A DNA stretch of 38,664 nucleotides from an uncultured Bacteroidota bacterium. Its GTDB lineage: Bacteria; Bacteroidota; Bacteroidia; B-17B0; Aurantibacillaceae. How positions within the stretch are numbered: the stretch's first letter is position 1; every line of letters begins with the position of its first letter. Made by a program: the position numbers and the translations under genes. The DNA is taken from the NCBI GenBank assembly GCA_937873155.1, contig CALMVZ010000006.1, forward strand, positions 1-38,664. The letters are read 5' to 3'. Shown here in pieces: positions 9,801 through 18,686 of the stretch. The notes beneath the pieces were generated by a model, which saw only the letters and a program-made list of their open reading frames with translations, made no database searches and was not told where the DNA came from.

Positions 9801-12800
9801 TTGGTTTAGCTTTAAGGGTTGGTCTTGGCAAAGATATTAATGAAGGTATTATGTCGGCTGGAATAAGCATTACCGTAGCAGGAACCCTTCAAGGCATGCT
9901 TACCTTTTATCATCCGAATAACGGTGGTGAAAAATCAACTTACTTCACACTTTCGGCAATGCTGGCCATTATTGGAAAGATTTATGGCTCCATCAATTTC
10001 GCCATTATATCAGCCCGACTTGATATAACAGCAATGGTAAGCATTAGGGCCACTTTTGCACTTTACGAACCTGTGTTACTCAACTTTAAAGCCTATGTTT
10101 CTGTTGAGCTTACAGTAAGCATCCACATTATTTTTACAATCCACATTCACCTTCATTTCTCGATGACAGTGTCTGAATCATTTACCATTGGTCATCAAAC
10201 TACACCGCCGTGGGGTACTGGTCCACAAACAACACCACGCACTTTAAACTTAAACAATGGTGCCTCACGCTTATCACATGGAGGTCCTATGGTGATGATG
10301 GAATCAGAACCAATTTTAATGTCGGGCGCTTTAACATCACAAAGCCCGTTAAACCAATCGAGTTTTGATATTTCTACAGCCATATTGGGGCCAGAAACAA
10401 TTAACCTGTTATTTTCTCCACATTATACTACCTCTGGTGGTAAAGCACAGGCTATTTTGATGACTTATATTGATTCGTACGATGGAACTTCAGGCGGAAC
10501 TTCAGGCAGCAATTCATTTGGTAATTTTGCCACAGGCCTGGTACGATGGCTGGCAACAACTGTATTGGTTAATAACGGACAGACAACCATTGCGGCAATT
10601 AACGCTGGAGGCGGCTCTTCCTTTATAGATCAACAAACTATAACATCGCAGCAATTACAACAGCTCGCGAACTATTTCACGCAAAATCCATATCAACCTT
10701 TGGCCTGGAAAGAGGTAAGGGGATTCCTCAACGCTTTCCTGAGTATAACAGTTAACATGCCATCCGGTACTTCGGAAATGAATGCTACCGTGTTCCCAAT
10801 AATACCGTCATTCAATATAGTTGTTCCGGATGGTGCAATCATTTATCCTCCGGGTACCCATTCTCAAACAATAGCATTCAGCCAGGGCGGTTCAGAAACC
10901 GGGTACACTGGAATTCAACTCAATCAACTCAATGCGTTCCTTCAGTCGTTTAAAGTAAATAATCAAAATGCAGCTGACCAAGCACCGGTTAACCCAACTT
11001 ACACAGGTGGATTAATTTCAGCATCTGAAATTATTTTTGTTGACTTTGTCACTATGATGGCCAAGCATGTGATTCAGGAGGCTGGAAATTTGTTTGCTGA
11101 GTACGATGTAACACCAACGACCAGTAGCAATTTCATGAGCTTTATAAACGAGTTTGGTTTTACGCAAAACAACTACGAACAAATTCTTTTTGATAACCGC
11201 AACCAAACCCTGAACAGTACTTACCAGTTCCAAATGGCTACCGTCAACTACCAGTTGAAAGCTACTGATATAACCGGGAACGTTACAACTGATCTTAACA
11301 ACATTGTTACTAATAATAAATTTGGCGCCCTTACAGCTGCAGATGTACTGGCTGCTAATCCGGGAATTAAAATGCAACTGGATAACAATGGCCAGCCGGT
11401 ACCGGTTTTAGAGACTGGCGCTATTATCAGTATTCCGCCATTTACACAAGCTCTTAGTAGTTTGAGTAATTTGAACACATTGCTCGACCTCGCCAATTAT
11501 TACCATGTGAACGTATCTAGTGCAGTAGCTGTGCAATTGCGCCAGATTAACGGCAACGACTGGAGCCAGCCAATGCCTTTGAACAATCAGCAAAACATAA
11601 TGAACACCATTTTTGCTGTTGGAACCGATAAACAACTTCGGCTGTGCAACCTTAATCAGATGACTGTTGGTGATTTGAATAGCGCATTGGAAGGAAATTC
11701 AACCTTTGCCAATTTATCAGGTATGACTGCGCGATTTATGCTACATGGCTTGCAACTGCCGCAGCCACCAAGCCTGGGCACTGCGAATCCTTTGCTATCT
11801 GGTCTTTACCTGCTTACTCAACAACAAATTGACGTAAGTGCGCTTCCTGCAAGTCCGCATATAAGTTCAGCAACAATTACGATTTCGCAAACGCAGGATC
11901 CAAACTACAAACTGTCGAGTCTAAGCATTCCAAATCCAAGTTACTCTATTGGTGCTACTGACGTAAGTTACATTCAGCAAATGAACGCTGATTTTTCCGC
12001 ATTGCTTAATTTTAGCGGGCTTGCGCCAATGCCAAAGTTCCAGGTGGTGAATAAACATTTTGCACTTAGAACTAAAATAAGCGTTGTATCGCCTCAACCT
12101 TTTAACAGCGGCATTACAGGACCGGGCACCCTCTGGAAACTGGATACACATCTTATGCAGATACTTCAGAAACAACCTCAGCCTGCAGGATACAGTTTTC
12201 AGCTTTTCAAGAAGCAGCAAATCACCGATAATAATGTGAATAACGAAGTGCTGCAAACGTTCTTTATGCCTTCCACGCTTTTAAAGTTCCAGGTACGGCG
12301 AGTTGAAAAGGGAAAGGACACAGGTACTTTTATTCCAAACGTGTATGAGTTACATAGTGTAGATACAGAATCGATCCGACTGTTAACACTTTTAGAGGAA
12401 GCCGGCGCAACTACAACGCCGACACAATTCCGGTTGATGTATCCGGATGTACCGATTAGAAATGGCTATGCAACACCAACAAAACTAATTGACGGCGGTT
12501 TATCAAATAATGGCACCAACCCCGATCTTTTTATTGTTCAGTCAAATCTATCCGAAATATCCAACCCTGTTGCTACTCCCGACACTCCTATTAACGACCA
12601 GCTGACACGTTACCTGCTGGAGGCAGGTGTGGTGCAAACCGGAGGCTATTACATGTATTATAAAAACCCGGGAACAAATGAGGGATTACCTGACTATTTA
12701 TTTTCAGACAAACAACCTGATACCGAGGTGACACTTTTAATCTCTTACAATTTCACTCCAACTTCTATAGAAAATTTGCCAATTACAAATTTCCAGAATT

Positions 12801-15800
12801 ACATTGCGTATCAGGGGCAAATAGATATGGATAATGAAAATCTGTTTTTGGAAGCGTATCTTTCATCCGATGCTTCTTACGACCCTGCCGTGCAACACAA
12901 AGCTCCGGTAGCACCTCCGGGTACGGTAGATTTCATATTCTCCAAGCCTGCTGTTGTAAATACTGCAGGATCAGACGCTGACGTAATAGTTGAGAATTTA
13001 TTCCATCTCATCAGCTACAACATTAACGGAAACTCTTACTTTAATAATAGTTCGGCTGCCATGCCGGTAGGACCGCTAAAGCTGAACAAAGTAAACAGCA
13101 GTTACAATAACCAGTCGCCTGATGGTGGTGATTCCGGTACATGGAGTTATGAGGGAGCTGTTTCGGTTTATCCATTATTGAAAACCACGCCTGCGGATAC
13201 CGATCCTAACATGCCACCTAACAGTAACAATCCATATAACGCGAATGGAAAAGAGGTTAGCTTTGCTTTAAATTGGGTGGATATTTTTGGTAACGAACTT
13301 CTCTCCTCACCTTTTATTTCTTCAACAAATCAAATAGCCTATACTGACGAAATTATGCACCCGGGTGAGTGGCCGCATTTAATTAACAATTATGAAATAA
13401 TTAAAAACAACCCATCTTCCCAAAGTGTGTTTGTTAACAGTAATTTCGCGTTTAATTATGCACCCTTTTTACCGGAAAGCAACCGTAAAACACATCTTGT
13501 AGAAAACCCGCTGCCTGATACTCCGCAATGGGTGCTTAAAGCACAAAACTCACTTCAGAAATACCAGCATATTTATTACCAGTACACGGCGGCAACTATT
13601 GATTCCTCGCCTGACATGCAGATTCAGATTGGCTCCACGATAGGTTTCCCAACTGGTCTTGGCGATCCATTCAGTACGGCGGTCAACCAGGTACCAATTA
13701 GCACGTTTATCAATTTTATCAAGAGCAGTTATATTTTCCTGAAAGGCGCCAGTTCTTCACAATTAAAAATTACGCCTTACCAGATTCCTTCGAATACGCG
13801 AATGACCATTTCGGCAATTTGCAGCGCTAATAACATTGCAACACAGGAACAAACCCAGGCATTTCTTGCAGCAAACCAAGGATTGCCTCTGCAATTACAA
13901 GTGGGCAGCATTATAAGTATTCCATGTTACCTGCCGAACGGAAGCAATACGCCGAAAGCCGTGAAAGGCATGAATCTTTTTGCTTATACAACAACGGCTC
14001 CGGCCACTATACAAAATTACCTTACAACATGGTTGCTCGACCTTACAACGTTCGAAACGCTGAATCCTGATTTTGCAGGGCAACCGGGAACAACAAATAT
14101 TCCTAAGGGAACAACACTCTATTTCCCGGTTTACAACTACCCGGTTACAACCAGCGGTCAAACCCTCGCCGATGTTGCAACAGCTACCGGAGTGCCGCAA
14201 AGCCTGTTGAGCATTACAAATCCTGCCTATTCAAGCGGCACCATTCCACAGGGCAGTGTTTTATTAGTTTCATTACCTCACACACAGGTTGTGCCTACCC
14301 TTGTGCCAGTACCAGGTTCAGCACCTTTCAGATTGTTTGTCTCAACCACTGCCATATCTGGTTTTTCTGCTTATACCGGCATCTCCAATTCCGTTTTACA
14401 AGCACTGAATCCGGGTGTGATTACAAACGATACTTTACCTGCCAACACGCAAATCATTTTACCGACCGCTAATATTGTTCTGAATGCAATTGGAAGCTAT
14501 AACCAGGATTTGTTAAGTTTTCTTAACCCGAAAGTTACTTTCCCTCTAACAGTAAATACAGCCATGGTGGTTCCTGATCAATCAGCTAGTATTTCTGTAA
14601 ATTCTGTGCTTGATGCTACCTGGCTATCCCTGATAGGCGTTCTTAATAGTTTAGGGTCTTCACTGGAATTGTACAATTTGTTTAATACAAGTTCAAATAC
14701 AACTCAAGTACCTGCAGCAACAATTGTAAATATTCCGGTAGCGTGGTCAGCTGGTACCAATACGTATGTTCCGGCAACCATTCAGGACTTTTCAACTTTA
14801 TGCCCGGTATCTTGTTCTGCTACGGTAACAACAGCGCAATTCGCGAACTCGTTTGGAATAGATCCCGGATTGTTTGCCAGCTATAATCCAGAAGCAGCTC
14901 TCCTGGTAAGCAAAGGAACCACTGTTCTAATACCATGCAGTACGTATACTGTTCAAGAAAACAATACAACTATTACCCAGCTTGCTCAAAGCATTGGTTA
15001 TACAGGCAGCATTACAGATATTGAAAACTGGCTGAGCCAGATGAATCCGGGCGCAGGCGGAACGTTTAACCAGGGCAGCATAGCGAAAATACCGATCCCG
15101 CAAGCCATTACCGTACAAACAAGTGAAGCTCTTGATACAACAAATAATAACAGTATTTTTGAGCTGCAAGTAAAATTACAAGCCAGCAGAAGGACAGGAG
15201 CTGCAATTGAAAACGGGGCGCCCGATGAAGTGACATTTAAATCGGGATACATTAATCCGGATTACAGAAGTGGTGATGCGAATGGCGCCTTATCAGCCGG
15301 TCCGCCACTTACCCTCGCTGGCTTTGCTACAGAAATTGAACAAGCTCTTCCTGGATTTAAAGTGGCGACCGCAGATGCAAAAGAAACCGACCCTGACAGT
15401 CGCTTTAAAGAAATCTGGTTAGTGAACCTGCCTGCCATTTCTGAAAACTCAATTTACCCGGCTTCAGAAATGAAAGCTGTTTATTCGGGGGTTACACTCA
15501 CGGATGGATTCTACAATCAAATATTGGATACCATGAGTCCAAGCCCTGCCCAAATTACACAATTAGAAACATGCAGGAGTACTGTATGCTGGAGAACGTT
15601 TAATTCTGAAAATGATGCGGTGAACGCTGCGTCTGCCTGCTTCCCTGGAAACTGGAACTCGGGTGGTAATTATGAAGCCATTGTGAGCGCTTGCGTACAG
15701 CAGGGCAATGCACAATATTATTGCATACCTCCACTTATTAATTACCTGGTAGCTAATCTTAATCCGGCCGGCACTCCAATATATGAATATAGCACCGGTA

Positions 15801-17863
15801 CATACTTAGGCGATACATTTAATAATCCACCTGCCGCCAATAAAACATTTAAAAATGTTGATATGGAATCAATGCTGCAGGATTTCCTATTATCGATCGA
15901 TAATTTCTTGTTACCGCAATATGCAGTACCTGCTTTCCAATTCGAAACACAACCCGGTCAAAAGTATAAACCTTATACTGACGTTCTTAATTATAAAGAT
16001 ATACTGGCACAATCAATAGCTCAAACAGTACTGCCGGTTTTAAGCAGCGATAATGTTCCGCAGCCGGTAATTGATCAGATATTAACCGAACTGAGAATTC
16101 GGTTAAGCAACGTTTACGCTTTTGACTGTATTGGTTATTTGCCAATGACGGCCAATGTGGATCTTTCTACGACCTTTCCTGAAGCCTACTTACACGGACA
16201 GGCATTAGGTGCAGTGTGGAACGATGGTAGTAATCCACCTAATATTAATTACCCGGCATTCTCAATTTCGCCTTCGAACATTAAATTTAGTAAGGATGTA
16301 AACACAACAAGCCTTGTTTTCCTTTTCAGTACAAAACAAGAAAACCTTCAGCGTTCATTTCCTGTAACCTTTGATTTCCAGATAAACAAAATTGAACACA
16401 ACATAGAAAACGTAAAGGTAAGTAATAGTACAATTCCTGTTGGTGAATGGTTAAGTTTTGTTATACCGTTCGATGAGTCAGGGCCAATTAATTTAAAGGT
16501 ACCAATTCCTTTAAGAAGTTACCCTCAGGCTCCTAATCTTGTTTCACACTCAGCGGCACCTTTTATTCAGCAATTTGGAGGCGGTGCAGCCATTAGCTTT
16601 GCTGATGAAAATCCGGATCCGTCACCAATTTCGCTTAATAATTTACAGAAAGCTGCTGCTTGGATTTATGAATTTGATTATAAATACGCGGCGGCCAGCC
16701 AGGACACATTGAATATCGGTTTAGAAACAACTCCGGCCAATACCAAAACCCAAAATAAACGTGAAACGACGACCAGTGCCGATTTACTGGAGGCTTTATT
16801 GCAGTTCGAAGAAGTAATGCCGGCAATTAAAGCTGATCTCAACAAATTTCTCGTTCAACAAGAGGATACAAGCCCTAACAAAATAAACACACTCATTGCC
16901 GTGCGTTCTTTTGCATTTATTGTTGATTATGTTCTTAAAGCATACCAGGCCTGGTCTACAGATAAGTTGCAATATCAGCAGACTGTAACTTCCAATGAGT
17001 ATTTTGAAATATATCAAGGTGATGAAAAGGATGATGAATATAATCTGATAGTACAGGAAAGCCAAAGTACAAATGTATTAAGTCCGCCTATTGTAATATT
17101 GGATGGTTATACGTCCAATTGGTCTGATATAACCGGTGGCCTTCCTGCCCGGAATATTACTTTCACGAATAAGGACGGCTCAGTTTTAACACCGGAAAAC
17201 GGCACATTAATTACACAGCGAACAATAAGGTTTGACCTGAACACATTAAACATACTTGACAACGCAACAGCGAAGGCTAATATGTCGGTTACACGAAATG
17301 AATATTTGATTGACGGTTTCCAAACTAATCCTGCTTTCCTGTATCAGTCACCAAGAACAGACTTTGTAAATCCGGTACACCCTACTTTGCAGCCAGACCC
17401 TGCAACGCTTCCGTTATACTTAACAACCGATGGAAATCCGCCACCAAATCAACCGGATAAACTGGATAACTACCTTGCAAATTTCTTTTACGGTTTAAAT
17501 AACAAACAGGGAGGAAAGCAGTATCTTCAAATTTGCTGCAACTATGCTTACACTCTTGCAGGAAATAACGAGAATTCAATTGAAAACCTACAGGTTTCCA
17601 TCCCTGTAATTCTCACAACGCCAAGCGAGACAGACATTCCAGGCACCGTCAATTCTCCAACAAGCTATATTACACAGATAAAGAAAATGATAGGAAAATG
17701 GTTTTCGGCAAATCAACCTACCCGGGAACAAGCATACTTTTTATTTGATATATCTGTTTTCTCAAATAAAACCGGAAATACATTGCCAATACTGCAGCTG
17801 CGTGATGTGCAACTGGAAGTTAAAAACATTGATTTAACTGATTTAAATAATTGGAATTCATAA
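6848..17863 (+). CDS. Giant beta-rich protein with LysM-like repeat array (3671 aa)
   Basis: ATG is 2 bases after the EEP stop. Residues 1-1115 are long alternating polar/hydrophobic stretches ending in an unusual hydrophobic, His-rich run (VSIHIIFTIHIHLHFSM) followed by PPWGTG; this part recalls very large bacterial DUF6603-type proteins, a low-confidence memory match. One LysM-like unit lies at about 1457-1529 (AADVLAANPGI...GAIISIPP). A clear array of about eight degenerate LysM-like units spans about 2310-2750: each has a helix, then LNPG/ANQG, then GSxxxIPx, for example LLSITNPAY...GSVLLVSLP and LSQMNPGAG...GSIAKIPI. A five-Cys stretch is at about 2907-2961 and a helical stretch at about 3310-3370. 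No signal peptide, T9SS tail or transmembrane helix is evident. Known LysM domains bind GlcNAc polymers; binding here is inferred. Confidence 0.8.
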   Translation: MATNTYDTLNALINATPASKAQLRFQSSSFSPDSATLFDQELIGGLNLLNPTLVGQSTDQNFQLTGASSTNPFILDGLTITVDITNSTGLINTIKAQPPSGPGFKLLFNNVLSLLSVNYLISYSGSTYNFNYSINVDVSTELANLVYLFPNAPGSKLNNLQFIANINNPGGDQNPYLIFSPSISNLDFPSIGTFQIRDVSFNLLTFVSWAYQDPDAKTGKYPLSANTLQIAGVAAFESIAKQINLTTQFALNPKQLFLSGIVTEISKPLEKTDLTFNDLLTLVPGTNLSQALPNNLPFIDSFGLGGFTMGINVASTIKINSFHLALGTTPTFSWQIIPNILSLEKLEIDFGVTFGSGTNVSASILGVFELDGNPDWLFDVSGSYPQYVFRAFSAWDPTKAPTLGKLLQGPLGNNMANPFEGGSDPIIESVDITVDAGNKSYSASLLIDPEVSLSFGSSDPWFKITELGFDISYLQSNFSGTIYGVVVIGTSPAPVFNIYLSGSYSNSNSQATWSFNGNLQNQVSFTLSQLITSIFTSYTPPTWLSDVSLTIKTLSLSYTKAATTSYQFDLDAVWAIDIPNLSSVSLETIINVGKNPGGTGPEGLIKAIADFHGCEVAIEVDFTDADKIYKLTVNIEDDLIVSGTYDSAKKTASLTFSKIPSLGQVLSFLIDVAEPGMELILPDPWNILNDIQIPGTITLDYDFNNKAISIEFDYTVDLLLVTLSGIKVTYIPKSAQQDKQVMVQVTGKLITGEDFSPGWNALNPQSTPQVPGKPTPFELKYLGVGQHVSPRNMASINTVTDAINSLANAFNKQGGDTKGQPIAGTGLEYNSGAGWLIGADFSILEVFDMSIVFLDPLLYGMLINVQNKDSAKPFGGLQFEILYKKVNDTTGMYYIYLTLPTVMRHLEFGEVSVTLPSLKLWIYTDGSFKIDMGFPDNDNWNDSFGLEIFPFVGQGGFYFGVLKGGDVNFLPNTYGNGTFNPVVELGLALRVGLGKDINEGIMSAGISITVAGTLQGMLTFYHPNNGGEKSTYFTLSAMLAIIGKIYGSINFAIISARLDITAMVSIRATFALYEPVLLNFKAYVSVELTVSIHIIFTIHIHLHFSMTVSESFTIGHQTTPPWGTGPQTTPRTLNLNNGASRLSHGGPMVMMESEPILMSGALTSQSPLNQSSFDISTAILGPETINLLFSPHYTTSGGKAQAILMTYIDSYDGTSGGTSGSNSFGNFATGLVRWLATTVLVNNGQTTIAAINAGGGSSFIDQQTITSQQLQQLANYFTQNPYQPLAWKEVRGFLNAFLSITVNMPSGTSEMNATVFPIIPSFNIVVPDGAIIYPPGTHSQTIAFSQGGSETGYTGIQLNQLNAFLQSFKVNNQNAADQAPVNPTYTGGLISASEIIFVDFVTMMAKHVIQEAGNLFAEYDVTPTTSSNFMSFINEFGFTQNNYEQILFDNRNQTLNSTYQFQMATVNYQLKATDITGNVTTDLNNIVTNNKFGALTAADVLAANPGIKMQLDNNGQPVPVLETGAIISIPPFTQALSSLSNLNTLLDLANYYHVNVSSAVAVQLRQINGNDWSQPMPLNNQQNIMNTIFAVGTDKQLRLCNLNQMTVGDLNSALEGNSTFANLSGMTARFMLHGLQLPQPPSLGTANPLLSGLYLLTQQQIDVSALPASPHISSATITISQTQDPNYKLSSLSIPNPSYSIGATDVSYIQQMNADFSALLNFSGLAPMPKFQVVNKHFALRTKISVVSPQPFNSGITGPGTLWKLDTHLMQILQKQPQPAGYSFQLFKKQQITDNNVNNEVLQTFFMPSTLLKFQVRRVEKGKDTGTFIPNVYELHSVDTESIRLLTLLEEAGATTTPTQFRLMYPDVPIRNGYATPTKLIDGGLSNNGTNPDLFIVQSNLSEISNPVATPDTPINDQLTRYLLEAGVVQTGGYYMYYKNPGTNEGLPDYLFSDKQPDTEVTLLISYNFTPTSIENLPITNFQNYIAYQGQIDMDNENLFLEAYLSSDASYDPAVQHKAPVAPPGTVDFIFSKPAVVNTAGSDADVIVENLFHLISYNINGNSYFNNSSAAMPVGPLKLNKVNSSYNNQSPDGGDSGTWSYEGAVSVYPLLKTTPADTDPNMPPNSNNPYNANGKEVSFALNWVDIFGNELLSSPFISSTNQIAYTDEIMHPGEWPHLINNYEIIKNNPSSQSVFVNSNFAFNYAPFLPESNRKTHLVENPLPDTPQWVLKAQNSLQKYQHIYYQYTAATIDSSPDMQIQIGSTIGFPTGLGDPFSTAVNQVPISTFINFIKSSYIFLKGASSSQLKITPYQIPSNTRMTISAICSANNIATQEQTQAFLAANQGLPLQLQVGSIISIPCYLPNGSNTPKAVKGMNLFAYTTTAPATIQNYLTTWLLDLTTFETLNPDFAGQPGTTNIPKGTTLYFPVYNYPVTTSGQTLADVATATGVPQSLLSITNPAYSSGTIPQGSVLLVSLPHTQVVPTLVPVPGSAPFRLFVSTTAISGFSAYTGISNSVLQALNPGVITNDTLPANTQIILPTANIVLNAIGSYNQDLLSFLNPKVTFPLTVNTAMVVPDQSASISVNSVLDATWLSLIGVLNSLGSSLELYNLFNTSSNTTQVPAATIVNIPVAWSAGTNTYVPATIQDFSTLCPVSCSATVTTAQFANSFGIDPGLFASYNPEAALLVSKGTTVLIPCSTYTVQENNTTITQLAQSIGYTGSITDIENWLSQMNPGAGGTFNQGSIAKIPIPQAITVQTSEALDTTNNNSIFELQVKLQASRRTGAAIENGAPDEVTFKSGYINPDYRSGDANGALSAGPPLTLAGFATEIEQALPGFKVATADAKETDPDSRFKEIWLVNLPAISENSIYPASEMKAVYSGVTLTDGFYNQILDTMSPSPAQITQLETCRSTVCWRTFNSENDAVNAASACFPGNWNSGGNYEAIVSACVQQGNAQYYCIPPLINYLVANLNPAGTPIYEYSTGTYLGDTFNNPPAANKTFKNVDMESMLQDFLLSIDNFLLPQYAVPAFQFETQPGQKYKPYTDVLNYKDILAQSIAQTVLPVLSSDNVPQPVIDQILTELRIRLSNVYAFDCIGYLPMTANVDLSTTFPEAYLHGQALGAVWNDGSNPPNINYPAFSISPSNIKFSKDVNTTSLVFLFSTKQENLQRSFPVTFDFQINKIEHNIENVKVSNSTIPVGEWLSFVIPFDESGPINLKVPIPLRSYPQAPNLVSHSAAPFIQQFGGGAAISFADENPDPSPISLNNLQKAAAWIYEFDYKYAAASQDTLNIGLETTPANTKTQNKRETTTSADLLEALLQFEEVMPAIKADLNKFLVQQEDTSPNKINTLIAVRSFAFIVDYVLKAYQAWSTDKLQYQQTVTSNEYFEIYQGDEKDDEYNLIVQESQSTNVLSPPIVILDGYTSNWSDITGGLPARNITFTNKDGSVLTPENGTLITQRTIRFDLNTLNILDNATAKANMSVTRNEYLIDGFQTNPAFLYQSPRTDFVNPVHPTLQPDPATLPLYLTTDGNPPPNQPDKLDNYLANFFYGLNNKQGGKQYLQICCNYAYTLAGNNENSIENLQVSIPVILTTPSETDIPGTVNSPTSYITQIKKMIGKWFSANQPTREQAYFLFDISVFSNKTGNTLPILQLRDVQLEVKNIDLTDLNNWNS

Positions 17864-17878
17864 TGTCCATATTTATTT

Positions 17879-18682
17879 ATGAGTAAACTACCAAAAATAA
17901 GCTGTCTTACCATCACCAAAAACAGGCTCGTTCTCCTGAAGCAGGCAATTAATTGCTTTATGCGCCAGACATATCCCAACAAAGAACTCGTTATTGTATC
18001 TGACGGAGATGCTTTTTACAATGCGTCTGTTCACCGGTTTATTCAAACGCTGGATTCTGATGAAATTACAATGCTCGAGGTTAAACCGGCGGGAGAATCG
18101 CTTGGTAAACTCAGGAACATTGCATGGAATAATGCAAGCGGTGAGTTTGTATGTCAGTGGGATGACGATGATCAATATCATCCGCGCCGGCTTGAAATAC
18201 AATACAGCAACCTGGTAAACGAAAATGCATACGCTTCTTTTTTGGTTGAACAATTACAATTATTCTGCGAAGACCAGGTCTTATTACTTGCCAACTGGCC
18301 TTCGTTAACTAACAATATTCGTCATCAACTGATTCCGGGAACATTGCTTGTGCGCAACGAACAACGCTTTAGATACGACGAGAATGGTAACTTCAGCCGT
18401 AAAGGAGAAGATGATGAGTTAATTGACAAAATGGTTGCTGCCGGCGTTAAAATATCGGGACTTTCGGGCGAGGCTGGTTTATATCTTTACCAATATCACG
18501 GCGCTAATACGTTTTCCAGAGAACATCATTATCATCTTGGAATCAATCGATCGGCAACGGCAGAAAAACTTTTACAAGACTTGCCACAGATTTTTGAAGC
18601 CCTAAATTATTACAACATACCTACACCTCTGCGCATATTTGCCGGACAGGAGCAGGTGGCGGTGTATAGCAGAACAAAATAA
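17879..18682 (+). CDS. Family 2 glycosyltransferase
   Basis: 267 residues beginning KLPKISCLTITKNRLVLL, the usual N-terminal strand of a GT-A nucleotide-sugar fold, followed by QTYPNKELVIVSDGD and the acidic metal/UDP-sugar site WDDDDQYHP (residues 94-102). A second motif region, RKGEDDEL (about 178-185), matches the ED acceptor-site/catalytic-base region of GT2 enzymes. No membrane helix, so it is likely a soluble cytoplasmic enzyme. The ATG lies 15 bases after the giant gene and the stop is 4 bases before the next GT, which suggests it modifies a product of the same operon. The sugar and acceptor cannot be read from sequence. Confidence 0.88.
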   Translation: MSKLPKISCLTITKNRLVLLKQAINCFMRQTYPNKELVIVSDGDAFYNASVHRFIQTLDSDEITMLEVKPAGESLGKLRNIAWNNASGEFVCQWDDDDQYHPRRLEIQYSNLVNENAYASFLVEQLQLFCEDQVLLLANWPSLTNNIRHQLIPGTLLVRNEQRFRYDENGNFSRKGEDDELIDKMVAAGVKISGLSGEAGLYLYQYHGANTFSREHHYHLGINRSATAEKLLQDLPQIFEALNYYNIPTPLRIFAGQEQVAVYSRTK

Positions 18683-18686
18683 CTAC

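Noticed and set aside
18639-18686. ATG 18639 as start of the TPR-glycosyltransferase
   Set aside because: It would overlap the upstream gene by 44 bases and add residues unlike the family; GTG 18687 gives a normal MKKTTHHICLNMIVKNES start 4 bases after the upstream stop.
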